DNA of 64,000 bases from Rutpela maculata (Eukaryota; Arthropoda; Insecta; Coleoptera; Cerambycidae), in the NCBI GenBank assembly GCA_936432065.2, contig OW386293.2:26486234-26550233 (forward strand), read 5' to 3'. Shown here piece after piece: positions 21,859-32,447 of this stretch; position 1 is the first letter of the stretch; the number at the start of each line of letters is the position of its first letter. The notes under the pieces were generated by a model that saw only the letters and a program-made list of their open reading frames with translations, made no database searches and was not told the DNA's origin. Both the position numbers and the translations under genes were made by a program.

Positions 21859-22266
21859 TAACTCTGATTTTAATATATATATTTTTTTATTTATCTCTTT
21901 ATTTAACGTCGGCCTATTCCCGCTACTAGGGCCCATCACCGATGCCAGGAGATGAGCTGCCCCCAACCTGGAAATTTTGCAGAACCTCTTCCCGTAAGAA
22001 GAGTAGGGATCTTTTACTTGACTAACATTTAATAAACAAGCTAAAAACGTAGGTACTCTTCGCCAATTTACCGGCTTTTTATATAATTGTTACACATTCT
22101 ATAGGATACTCTTCGCAGTTTTCTTGTAAATAATGTTAGTTATTGGACATCCTAAATATTGTGATACCAACTTTGTTGAGAAAAAAAAATATATGAAAAA
22201 AAATTGAAAAAAAAACACTCACCCTGTCTGGGATTCGAACACGGGATCTTTGGATTGCAAGGCAAG

Positions 22267-23276
22267 CAAGCAAATAAAATTTATTAATATTCATATACAT
22301 ATGCGCCTCCCTGAAATCTGGCCCGGAGCCAGCCAGACAACCACGGCGCTACGCTGGACGGGGCAGGTTCGGTTCGGCTTGGCGACAATGGTAAAAAAAA
22401 AGAACAATTAAAATTCCTACCTAACTAGCGTGGGTTTAAAATTAATAATACCTTTAAAAATAATACTGCCCACATAGGCCTAAAACTAATACATATAAAA
22501 CTTAGAACTAGTACCACCATCCTAAGTTGACAAGTAGTCGCGCAGAGAGAGAAGAAATATTGTCACTGTTGGACAGAAACAAACAAGCTTCTTAAGCTAC
22601 CTAGCTTAAGAAGCTTAAAAATTTTGTTTGTCTCTGTGCAACAGTGACGATATTTCTTCTCTCTCTACGCGACTACTTGCCAACTTAGGATGGTTGACTA
22701 GTAACACTGAATAAATGGCTGTTGACTCTGGTGAGAAGCTAAACGAAAAAACCCGTACGAGAACTGCCGACCTGGTGGTCTCCCTGACGCCAGGAAAATG
22801 TGGTGGAAAAGGGATAGGATTTAAAACGTTTGAATTTTTTATAGGTTTATCGGCCAAAATGGAATTTTTGATGACAAAAGAACAACGAGAATAAAAAAAG
22901 AAACAAAAATAGAACATACAGAAAGATAATAGAAAGGATTGGAAAGATAAAGTTGAGAAAAGATCAAAGATAGGAAAATGGTAGGTTGTGGTATAGGAAA
23001 GTATGACTAGGGAAGAGGTTGCCGGAAGATAGGCGCTTGGTATGGTAGGGGGTGTTTGATCTGGAATGGGGCATTATGCATTCTGATTTGGATTATGTTG
23101 CTGATTAGCGAACTATTGCCCAGTTTGAAGGTGTAACATTTTTTGGAGATTTCTTGAACGTAGTCCGCTAGTGGGGATATGTCGTGACATCGTGCGTATA
23201 GATCTCTGAGGGAGGTGTACCTGCCAATATCAGAAATGCGGCGCATAAATTTGTATTCAAGAACTTTGAGTTTTCG
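22267..23276 (-). mobile_element. 3' end of a LINE inserted in the tRNA-like module
   Basis: GCAAGGCAA flanks both sides (22258-22266 and 23277-23285), a 9-bp target duplication. On the minus strand the beginning encodes KFMRRISDIGRYTSLRDLY and following residues (to 23007), resembling the C-terminus of jockey-type ORF2. The long 3' part is non-coding and ends AAATTTTATTTGCTTGC. It contains the palindrome at 22510-22692. Confidence 0.65.
22510..22692. repeat. Palindrome (about 180 bp)
   Basis: CATCCTAAGTTGACAAGTAG and GAGAGAAGAAATATTGTCAC are mirrored as reverse complements to 22692. The centre is AAGCTTCTTAAGCT..TAGCTTAAGAAGCTT. Confidence 0.85.
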
Positions 23277-23790
23277 CAAGGCAAAACTTTAGCCATTGGA
23301 CCATCATACATTACTAGAAAAATTAAATGTCTGCAATATATATCTTTCGATAATCATATTTTAACGCATTAGATATATTATTATAAAATATGTATTAGTA
23401 AAATGCATAAACAAAAAAAATATATTATAGAGACAACATTTAGGCGAGATTTTTATTTAAGTACAAGCGACAAAAATTAAGAAAATATATATTTTTTAGT
23501 TAAATGATTAATAACTTTCTTATTTACTGATTGATTTTCTTCAAAAACAATAGAGTTCTTCCTCTAGCTAACACTATCTTACTTTCCAAATTTCAATACA
23601 ATCGGATTTTTTTTTCTTAAGTTATCGTGACGGACAGACGGACAGATGGATATTTTGAAAGTTGTTCAGAACTCGTTCACTAACACAATGATATGGAATT
23701 TTTTTCTCTACGAGCGATATTTCCGGTTTTAGAAATGTGCTTATCAAATGCAATATACTCTTCGTTTTTGCGAGGAGTGTAATAACAAGC

Positions 23791-24317
23791 TAAAAACTAC
23801 ATTTTGATATGCTTTTTATCCCTGTTGGGATGACTCAGTACATTTTGACATGTTTTATTTTTCTTTTTTCTTTTTGCATTGACTAAAGTAAAGACTAACT
23901 ACATTTTGAAATTCAGAAAGGGCATCGGTTATGGTCATGCATTTGTGTAAATAACTCGTTTATTTTTAATTTTTCGAAAAAACTCTATTTCAGATTTTTG
24001 GTCCAGAAAGGTCCTGTCTTATACTGGTTATAGAGATTGATCGACGGAATACTTAATTTTCGATTTTTATTAGGAAACTCTTCGGTATTTGTAGAATTTA
24101 GCAAAGAAATCAAGTTTTCCAGGATTTGTAGATTCGCCTTTGTTTTGTCAAATTTCTCACAAACGTCACCTAATAGACTTAATCGAGCCCTACAATCGCC
24201 ATTTTTGAAAATCAAAATCGGACCTTCGGTTCGGGAGTTATCAATTTCTTTGGAAAATCATACTCGGCCTTGGAAAAAATACTTGCGGTCAACGGATTCG
24301 GGCCGCCAACAATAGTG
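23791..24317. other. Non-coding, older repeat flank
   Basis: No gene seen. Bases 24190-24310 and 25216-25560 look like two halves of one older repeat split by the MITE between them (cross-strand translations show nothing recognisable). Confidence 0.4.
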
Positions 24318-25215
24318 GTGCGGGAGCTAAGTGGCTTTTTCGGACACTCATCGTTACATGCATTTTTTATGCGCTGATTAATTCTATCGAACTTAAATAA
24401 CGACAAAATAGACTTCTGGCATATTGTCAGCCCATCGAGTTGGCCATGGTTCAAGATATAAAAATCAGTGAAATTATATCATCGTTACAAAGCTAATTTT
24501 TTTTGTGTGTACACATTTTATGTTTAGAATGAACAAAATAAGATCGCCAGAAAGTGTGAGCCATCAGGGGCGCAACCAGAAACGTCAAAGAGGTAAAAAA
24601 CGGATATAACATCATCGTTACAAACTTTTTTAAGGTTGAGCATGTTTATTTAAATGTTTTGAATACAGAAAAAATTCCCAGAAAGAAACTCCCGTCAGTA
24701 AGGCTAGCCAGAAAGTTTAGGATTTTTGAAGAAAATTGTATTTTTTTTCGCATATTTCATCTCAGAACTCTAAACTCATCGTTACAAGTTCTGGCTCCTT
24801 TTTGCAACGTAAATATAAGCTCCTTCAACAATAGAATAGCATCCCCGTAAAGTTCTTAGTGTCAACAAAAGTACCATAGGCTCTTAAATACAGGAATTTA
24901 ACACTTTCGACTAACTTGACTCCGTACCGTACCTCAGATGTATTGTATCAGTATTACCTTTCTGACTGCGCCTCCTGACGGCCCACACTTTCTGGCGATT
25001 TTATTCATTCTAAACATAAAATGTGTACACACACAAAAATGAGCCTTGTAACGATGACATGATTTCACTAATTTTTAAACAGTGTTCGTGACGCTACTGA
25101 CAGGAGGTGCCCCGCTATAAGTCGATTTTATGAATCGTTATCATCCATTAAACCATAAAAATATCTTCATAAAACGATGAGCTACCGAAAAAGCCACCTA
25201 GCTCCCGCTCTATAG
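24318..25215. repeat. TIR element (about 900 bp)
   Basis: Left arm GCGGGAGCTAAGTGGCTTTTTC ... TCATCGTTACAAAGC ... TGTGTACACATTTTATG ... CGCCAGAAAGTGTG is repeated inverted at 24985-25215 (CACACTTTCTGGCG, CATAAAATGTGTACACA, GAAAAAGCCACCTAGCTCCC). No transposase. Confidence 0.8.
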
Positions 25216-25734
25216 GCTTCATTTGTGGCCGTGTACCTTTGATTCCACCAAGTTTCATCGAAATCGATCTATATCCTGGACAGTTATCGTGCTTCCTATC
25301 CCGATTTCGAGAAAACCAGTTTTTTCGAAAAAAAAAAAAATCAATTTACATTTGTTTTTCGACATAGTCTCTGGTATACTTATCTGTAGATCATTGAAAG
25401 CGGCACCATCTCTTTTTTGAAATATCTCGATCCGACTGCCCGTTACCGAGTTATTCAATTTCTCCAGAAAAACTTGAAACGTCTATATCGGGTACTTCCG
25501 GTTTCCCAACGGAGCCGAGGCCTCCTATCAACCACCCAAATTTCATCGAAAACGGATTAGGGGGGCTGAGCGTGACAGACCGACAGACCGACTGACCGAC
25601 GGACGGAATTTTCTAAATTCGCTCTCGAGTCGATAGATATGACTTTCATTTCGATCCGACGTTTTTTTCGGGTTTCGATGGTCCGCTGGAAAAATGCAAA
25701 ACCTATACTAATTTTTTTTTTCAAAATGTAGTAA

Positions 25735-25969
25735 CAAGGGACCGCCTGCTTTACATCCTCTCCGAAGAATGGTACATCTACCACATAATCCTCGTCTTGA
25801 AATTACATAGCTTCCGCGTATACAGTGATATACAAGCCGCTAGAAGTTGGGATGAGATCGCTGTGTTTCCCAAGATGGATTTCACCCATCCAAGTACTAA
25901 CCGCGCTGAACGTTGCTTCAGAAGAGTATCGAAATACAATCACACTCAAAATGTCTCTCCGCTCGCCCC
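25735..25969 (-). repeat. 5S-rRNA-derived repeat (SINE3-like), minus strand
   Basis: The minus strand contains GCGCGGTTAGTACTTGGATG (25890s), the conserved 5S internal control region, with GTGAAATCC and TTGGGAAACACAG after it. The same 235-bp unit is on the plus strand at 49714-49942. A TCGG/ACGGACGG-rich segment follows at 25560-25620. Confidence 0.75.
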
Positions 25970-26039
25970 TATCGGGGTTGTTGCAATTGAAGGGGAAAGA
26001 AAAAAGGATATAAGTACAAAAAATTAAATGTGGAGAAAA

Positions 26040-27479
26040 CTAGTTTTAAAGTTTTTACAATTTCTAAAAATCAGGAAGTATGCTTGATTAAATATTTCTT
26101 CAACAATTGATATCAAAAAGGCACGAATTTGAGGATTAATAGTGAAATTTTGAAAGTTTATAGTTTTTTTTTAATGCACTTGTATCGTTTTGCCGCCAAA
26201 TTGAAAAATAGAAAAACTACCGGTTCCATTTAATACATATCAATAACATAGCAATTTCACCACCTTATAAATGGCGTTAATCTTCAGAAAATCACTTGTA
26301 TCTTTTTGCTACCAAACAATTTGGACTTTTGGTTTTCCAAATCAGTAGGTAATTCATTATCGAAAAAAGACGGTTCAATTTTTATTTAGCGTCTACACAG
26401 TCGTCGCGAGTTTTCAAGCTTTAACATTAGGCTCATTATCAGAGAATCCTAGAATCACTATGTATCAAATTTCGTGTAAATCTGCAAAAATATTGCCATA
26501 TTATTTTTGTCGTTTTGAGTTCTCAACTTTTGATATTAGATTTTTCTAAAATATGTAACTACCAATTTAATGCAATCTCGAAGGAATTTGAATTTTTGGT
26601 CACAAAATAAAATTTTGTGACAACTGAAATGTGAAACTTAATTCTCGAGTGAAAAAATCTTGTTTCCAGTTTTTGCTCACCATATGCTAGATGTATATTG
26701 ATGAAATTAATATTGAACCTTCGCCGAATAATGCCTTGCAATTTGAGTAAGATTTCATAGAAGTCTCTTAATCCATTCCTGAGTAATGTTTGTATAAATA
26801 ATAAAATAAAAACATTCATATAGGTCGAATTGAAAGCCTTATCCTTTTTTAAATTTTATGAAGTCCGTTAAAAATTGTAAACTGATCCATTAAAAATTGT
26901 TTATAGTTTAAAAATTAGTTTATATTTCATATATTTGTAGTTATAATTTGAGGCACTACAGAGCATTATCTTTAAAGTTTTTTATAATCTGTTTAAGCCG
27001 TTCCACCCATTAACCTTCCAATAAGAAATTAAATACAAAAGCATACACTAGTTCATCGCATGTTAAACAACACTATCCAATAATAATTGTTCTAATAAAA
27101 TATTTATATTCGAATGGCAGAGACATAACTCAAACTTGGATCGCTTCATCCAACTAATGGAAATCTGAGGTCAAACTCACCTACTACGTCTCGCAATCAA
27201 CTAAATTGACATTGAATATGATTCCGTGATTCCAGGATCAGTTTTTGTTTTAATCTAGGTAAAACTTCTGGACCTTGACAGAGCCCATTATGTAAACAAA
27301 GGACGATTTATAATCGATAAATATTAGCATGATGGCGGACAAATAAGTGAAGTAATTAGAACATATCTAGTAATTTATATCTCTATTTCTATAATTATTT
27401 ATTTATGTGTTGTTTCCAACACACTACAAATTCAGTTAGGACAAACATTAAATTAATACAATGTTTAAATTGTACAAAA
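26040..27479. other. Non-coding stretch, no gene recognised
   Basis: AT-rich sequence without motifs; the 86-codon ORF at 26559-26819 is not supported. Confidence 0.5.
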
Positions 27480-27640
27480 ATAATGGAAAATTAAGGGTGT
27501 GCCAAGAAAAATTCGCATATTACAGTTTTTTCTGATTAGCCTGATCAATTCTACATGAAAACGGTCTCTTGCGTTTTTCTCGTCAAATGCACAGTTCTTG
27601 ATTAAAACAATAAAATTCAAATTGAAACTAGTTATTAACA
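27480..27640 (-). repeat. Interspersed repeat, inverted copy of 16340-16500
   Basis: Contains the reverse complements of CAATTTAATTGTTTTAA-like, CGTTTTCATGTNGAATTG and GGCTAATCAGAAAAA words shared with 16.4 and 37.5 kb. Confidence 0.65.
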
Positions 27641-27646
27641 TTGATA

Positions 27647-29905
27647 ACACAGCCACACAAAAAAATAAAGTGTCTTGACCCTAGAGACTGACTAGGTAGA
27701 CTTTATGTTTTTCGGGTCGCTGAATCCGAATCCGGGGTCCATTTGATCCCATGTCATCAGGTTTAAGGTCATTTGAAGGTCAAATTGAGATATAACCGTG
27801 AAAAATTCCGTAAAAAATTTATGTTTATGTTTTTGAGGTTGCTGAATCTGAATCCGGGGTCCATTTGATTCCATGTCATCAGGTTTAAGGTCATTTGAAG
27901 ATCAAATTGAGATATGACCGTAAAAAAATTATATTTATGTTTTTGAGGTTGCTGAATCCGAATCCGGGGTTTATTTGATCCCATGTCATCAGGTTTAAGG
28001 TCATTTGAAGGTCAAATTGAGATATGATCGTAAAAAATTTATGTTTATGTTTTTGAGGTTACTGAATCCGAATCCGGGGTCCATTTGATCCCATGTCATC
28101 AGGTTTATGGTCATTTGAAGGTCAAATTAAGATAGGACCGTGAAATATTCCGCAAAAAATTTATGTTTATGTTCTTGAGGTTGCTGAATCCGAATCCGTG
28201 GTTTATTTGATACCATCATGTCAGAATCAAGGCCAAATGAAGGTCAAACATATGAAATTCAATAATACAATCTTTTTTGACCCCGGATTCTGAAAAAGCA
28301 GAAAATTTTACATCCAAATACATCCTGAACGATTCATTGAACCGATTTCTTAGGTCATTTGTTGGTTATCAAGCGGTCAAATGCTTATTTTCCATTTCTT
28401 AGCTGATATATCGATTGTAAATCGAAAACTTGCGTCTATGACTAGTGACCTTCAAGTTTTTGTGGTCGCTTATCACGATCCCGGTATCCATTTGACACCA
28501 TGACGTATAAACCAAGGTCAATCGAAGGTCAAACGCCATAATTCGAATGATATAAATTTTTTAACCCCGTATTCTCAAAGAACAAAAAATCTTACGTCCA
28601 AATTCGTCTTGATCTGAGTCGAACCGAACTTTGAATTTCATATGGAGGTATTAAACTCTTTTGAGATGTTTTAAACTACATTTTTAAGTCCAAAGACCTA
28701 AATCCAAAACTTCTGAATTCAATAGCCTCAAAATTCAATAATCCAATAACCTAATAGCTCTAAAAACCTGATCCCGTAGCTATAAAATGGGGATTACAGA
28801 CGATGAAATCCGTTTACTCGAATGACCACATTGCTCAATAATCCCATAACCGAGTAACCCCATAATTTTATTACTTAGTCTCTCATAGCAAAAATTCTGT
28901 TCTTTATAATTAAAGTTGTTGAGCTTCACAACTCCAAACCACGCCACTGTAATTATGGAACTCATTTTCTCACTCTGCAACTTATCATGAAATTTCTTTG
29001 CATGGAACAACCTTTACACCCAAATCAGCATAGCACTTGTGTCTGCGTCCAGGGCACCTCCTCGCGGTGACGGCGGGCAACGGAGTAAGCCCGTTATGAT
29101 GTACAAAATCCGTTCACGCAACCTCCTCGTGATGTACATCGGGTAACGCTAATGCTGACGGTTTCATAATTCAGTTGAAAGATTCAAAATAAATCTGTAT
29201 TTGACCTGCAGATGATCTTTCAGGGTCCAAAAAATTATATCATTCGAATTATAGCGTTTGACCTCAGTTTATACATCATGGTATCAAATGGATACCGGGG
29301 TTGTGATAAGCGACCACAAAAACTTAAAGGTCACTAGTCATAGACGCAAGTTTTCGATTTACAATCGATATATCAGCTAAGAAATGGAAAATAAGCATTT
29401 GACCGCTTGACCAATAAATGACCTAAGAAATTGGTTCCATAAACCGTTCAGGATGTATTTGGTCGTAAAATTTTCTGCTCTTTCAGAATCCGGGGTCAAA
29501 AAAGATTGTATTATTGAATTTCATGTGTTTGACCTTCATTTGACCTTGATTCTGACATTATGGTATCAAATAAACCCCGGATTCGGATTCAGCAACCTCA
29601 AAAATATAAACATAAATTTTTTACGGAATTTTTCATGGTCATATCTCAATTTGACCTTCAAATGACTTTAAACCTGATGACATGGGATCAAAAAACCCCG
29701 GATTCGGATTCAGCAACCTCAAAAACATAAACATAAATTTTTTACGGAATTTTTCACGGTCATATCTCAATTTGACCTTCAAATGACCTTAAACCTGATG
29801 ACATGGGATCAAGTGGACCCCGGATTCGAATTCAGCGACAAAATATAAAGTCTACATAGTCAGTCTCTGGGGTCAAGACACTTTATTTTTTTTGTGTGGC
29901 TGTGT
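27647..29905. repeat. Large palindromic element with tandem-repeat arms
   Basis: Ends ACACAGCCACACAAAAAAATAAAG (split here as ACACAGCC then CACAAAAAAATAAAG) and CTTTATT...GTGTGGCTGTGT. Each arm starts GTCTTGACCC.AGAGACTGACTA and continues with units of about 110-130 bp containing GAATCCGGGGT, CATGTCATCAGGTTTAAGG and CATTTGAAGGTCAAATTGAG: about five on the left (27710-28210) and three on the right (29560-29840). Inner arms (28210-28620 and 29220-29550) are single copy. The core 28620-29220 has no ORF of note. Confidence 0.85.
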
Positions 29906-30559
29906 AATGATAAAGAGCAGTGTTAAAAAAGGGCTTTTTTGGCCCATCCGTGGCAAAGTGTGGAAGCCACTTTTTTTTACTAATTTTGGGGTGCTGAAAA
30001 CGAATCCGTCACCCGTTTGGCGAAAAATTACACATTAAAAAACCACTCTTATTTGGGAATTTTGCAGGAAATTCTCTTAAAATACTAAGTTTCTATAACT
30101 GAGTAGAAAAAGAAGTAAAAAAATCAAATTCACCCTTTCAACTCTTCTCGTCATTCTTTCACCACCCATAAGAAGGTTGTTAACTACTATAACTATTATA
30201 TAGTTATTTACATATTTAAAAAAAACCCAGAACACCTCATTGAGTGGTTGCTATCAGAATATAATAATCTGATTGGTGAGGAGGTGTATGAGTGTACTCA
30301 GAAGTAATCAAATTATGGGTCTCACTTTCTCAGGGATATTGATCGGTTTTAATTAACAAGAGAAATCCAAATACAAATAAAAGAAATTCTAATACACAGT
30401 TGGATGTTTTTTTATCATATTAAGGTGACTTCGCCAATTCAGATCACTCCTTAATATTTCTTACCTAAGGAGGGGATGTATGGTGTCAATATCTCGTTTA
30501 AAAAATGTTGCTTGATTTTTATAGTAAAAACTTATTTAGTTATTTAAATAATTTTTGTT
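29906..30559. other. Non-coding stretch, no gene recognised
   Basis: Near 30465 AAGGAGGGGATGTATGG resembles a polypurine tract followed by an LTR start, but no LTR pair was found. Confidence 0.4.
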
Positions 30560-31030
30560 TGTTAGAATGGGAATCTTTTTCATTTTATGGCCCCCTCAAA
30601 TTCCAAATCTATCCACGAGACGGGTGGGAATAACTACTTTGGGACTTTCGATTCGTTTTTATTACAACAGAAATCCTGCATTACCTCTGTACTCTTAGAA
30701 TGTTATACGGATACAACACTAGCAATCTTCCTTTTAGTCGTCTCAGGATGTTCGTCGATTTCCTGCACCACTGCTTCCTCAATATCGGGTGTTCTGATAG
30801 TTCGAGGTCTACCTTGCGAAGTACCTTTTTGGAAATCAGCTTCACAAAGACGGCGATAAATAGTCGAAAAGAATCGGCTAGCTGTCAAGGCACTATTAGA
30901 TCTTTGCTGATACATACTTCTTTCTGGCATTTGTTGCATTACTATCTGCGAGACCATATACGTAATGCATTTTCGCCATTACTGCATCCATATAATTCAC
31001 CATATTTACTGATATATTCGAATAAAAACA
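30560..31030 (-). pseudogene. Helix-turn-helix N-terminus of an IS630/mariner-like transposase, fragment
   Basis: The minus strand encodes KYGELYG..NG (about 31010), then FFSTIYRRLCEADF, GRPRTIRTPDIEEAVVQEID and EHPETTKRKIASVV (30957-30703), with remnants beyond a stop. This matches the insect HTH region (YG..NGN.., RRFP..R.P, F..I...L.E.G, GRPR..RT....E..., HP..STR.IA) found in DUF4817-type and mariner-like transposases, from memory of the pattern. No catalytic DDE part is present. Several stops and shifts mark it as dead. Confidence 0.55.
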
Positions 31031-31251
31031 ACAAAAAAATAAAATAAATTGAAATGAAACACTAAAAATCGAAAAAATAGTACGATGAGATGGTTTTGAA
31101 CACCAACAACTTATAGACCTGAAGCCCGCCGACCACTAATTGTGTGTCATAAGTTTACGGCCAAAATGTATGAATTTTTGTTAATTTGGGGTAGTAGAGC
31201 ACAAAAATGTTTATGCCAGCCATTTTTTTGGTACAGGGGCGTAGGGCAGGC

Positions 31252-31427
31252 TGTGGCGATCAGTTCACTGGCTGGGTAAATATAAGTCACCAACCCCAGG
31301 CTCAAGTAACCAAGGATCCAGAAAACAAAAATATAATACAATAACAAAAAATTATAATTTTAAAAATTTGAATACAAATATTTTGAAACCCTTTTCGAAT
31401 CTTATTTAATAGCATTACACCGCTATA
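31252..31427 (+). repeat. 5' LTR, 176 bp
   Basis: Starts TGTGGCGATCAG and ends ACCGCTATA. The last seven bases CGCTATA equal those of the other element's LTR. Confidence 0.88.
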
Positions 31428-31428
31428 T

Positions 31429-31446
31429 TGGTGACCCCGACGCTTC
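31429..31446 (+). other. Primer binding site, tRNA-Trp type
   Basis: TGGTGACCCCGACG matches the first 14 bases of the tRNA-Trp site of the 10-kb element; the last four differ. One base separates it from the LTR. Confidence 0.7.
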
Positions 31447-31959
31447 ACGCATTGTATGCCTCCTGAAGCAGAGGAAGAATTAATGGTAAAGACTGAAGTA
31501 TGATTTCTCTTGACACAGATCACTCCTATTTTTACATAGTTTTGCCGAAAATTATCTCCCATGGATTTCCTAGACAGCTGTGTCAGTTGCGACAAGACTA
31601 TGGGGCCAAAGGAAACTGCTCGCGCTACTAACCGCTGTTGATTAGAAGACAAATTCAAATTCGTAGACTTGGAAGTATATATTCCCAACATTCTCCTAAT
31701 CAATCCTAGACGGCGAAGAAGCAAAACTGTATTAATTTAAATCAATCCTAGACGGCGAAGCAGCAAACTTTATTTATCTAGTAAGTGAATTGTTTTGCCA
31801 TTTATCATTATTTCTTCGTTACTAAAGGGAATCATGTCAGTCATTCAACGTTGACGTCTCAAAAATTTCATTCAAAAACATCACAAATAGCATATTATAT
31901 TCAATCAATTCTTCAATCAATCAATTAGTCATCGATTTATTATTTCACCACTTTTAAAA

Positions 31960-32426
31960 TTAGCACCTCCTACGGAGAATATTTTAACCTACATTGCTGA
32001 TCGTATATGGAAGTCGTGTCAGAATTCTATGACTTCCCTTACCCAAATTCGATTTGTAACATCAATCCAACAGTTTCTACATCTAATTTGATCGCAACAT
32101 TTCAAGACACATTAAATCAAATCTTACACAAACAGGAAATCTTTACATCTCAATTACTTGCTATTGAATCTAAAGTTTCTTCAATTCCTTCCACTACTCC
32201 TACAGTTTCTGGAACTTATTGCGATAGTTGTAGAAGTCGACTCGACTCGAGAAATCGCAGAGGCTCGAGGCCCCGTTCTAACAGTCGAAGTGGTACCAGC
32301 GTTAGATATAATCCATCTAATACCAAAGTTTGCTATTACCATGAACTTTATGGTCGTAAAGCATTTAAGTGTCTCGGAGATTGGTGCACGTTCGTCAAAG
32401 ATGTCAAAACCGACAATCAAAGATGA
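31960..32426 (+). pseudogene. gag: Gag C-terminal remnant
   Basis: From about 31965 PPTENILTYIADRIW aligns with the middle of the other gag; the N-terminal half is missing (leader 31447-31960 holds no gag). After a frame change near 32010 the reading runs TFQDTLNQILHKQEIF, an Arg/Ser-rich linker and CYYHELYG...C....C, the same C-X2-H-X9-C-X4-C motif, ending CAA AGA TGA at 32424-32426. Confidence 0.78.
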
Positions 32427-32447
32427 CTAAATGTCAATAATATTGTG
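32418..32447 (+). promoter_or_regulatory. Candidate stop-codon readthrough site (TGA CTA)
   Basis: TGA CTA lies between gag and an in-frame pol. No ATG occurs between this stop and the protease DTGAD, so pol in this lineage has no ordinary start. TGA CTA is a recognised leaky context; use here is inference. Confidence 0.55.

Larger units (their letters stand above)
22230..23312 (-). ncRNA. tRNA-like module (A box and B box) interrupted by an insertion
   Basis: On the minus strand, TGGTCCAATGG (A-box-like) lies before the insertion and GTGTTCGAATCCC (B box) after it. Joined, they resemble tRNA spacing. This is a SINE-type pol III promoter, not a functional tRNA. Confidence 0.6.
22060..23790 (-). 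repeat. Dispersed tRNA-core repeat, minus strand, split by a LINE end
   Basis: On the minus strand it starts CTCCTCGCAAAAACGAAGAG (23785), includes the GACGGACAGACGG tract and a tRNA-like module, and ends ...GCGAAGAGTATCCTATAGAATG and CGAAGAGTACC (22060s). The same left and right parts flank a different tRNA-like module at 55495-56100. The module is interrupted at 22267-23276 by a LINE fragment. Confidence 0.75.

Noticed and set aside
27647..29905. Centromeric satellite
   Set aside because: Only a few units, arranged inverted around a core with defined ends, fits a mobile element better.
30465..30500. Polypurine tract and LTR start (AAGGAGGGGATGTATGG)
   Set aside because: No partner LTR or pol sequence next to it in the window.
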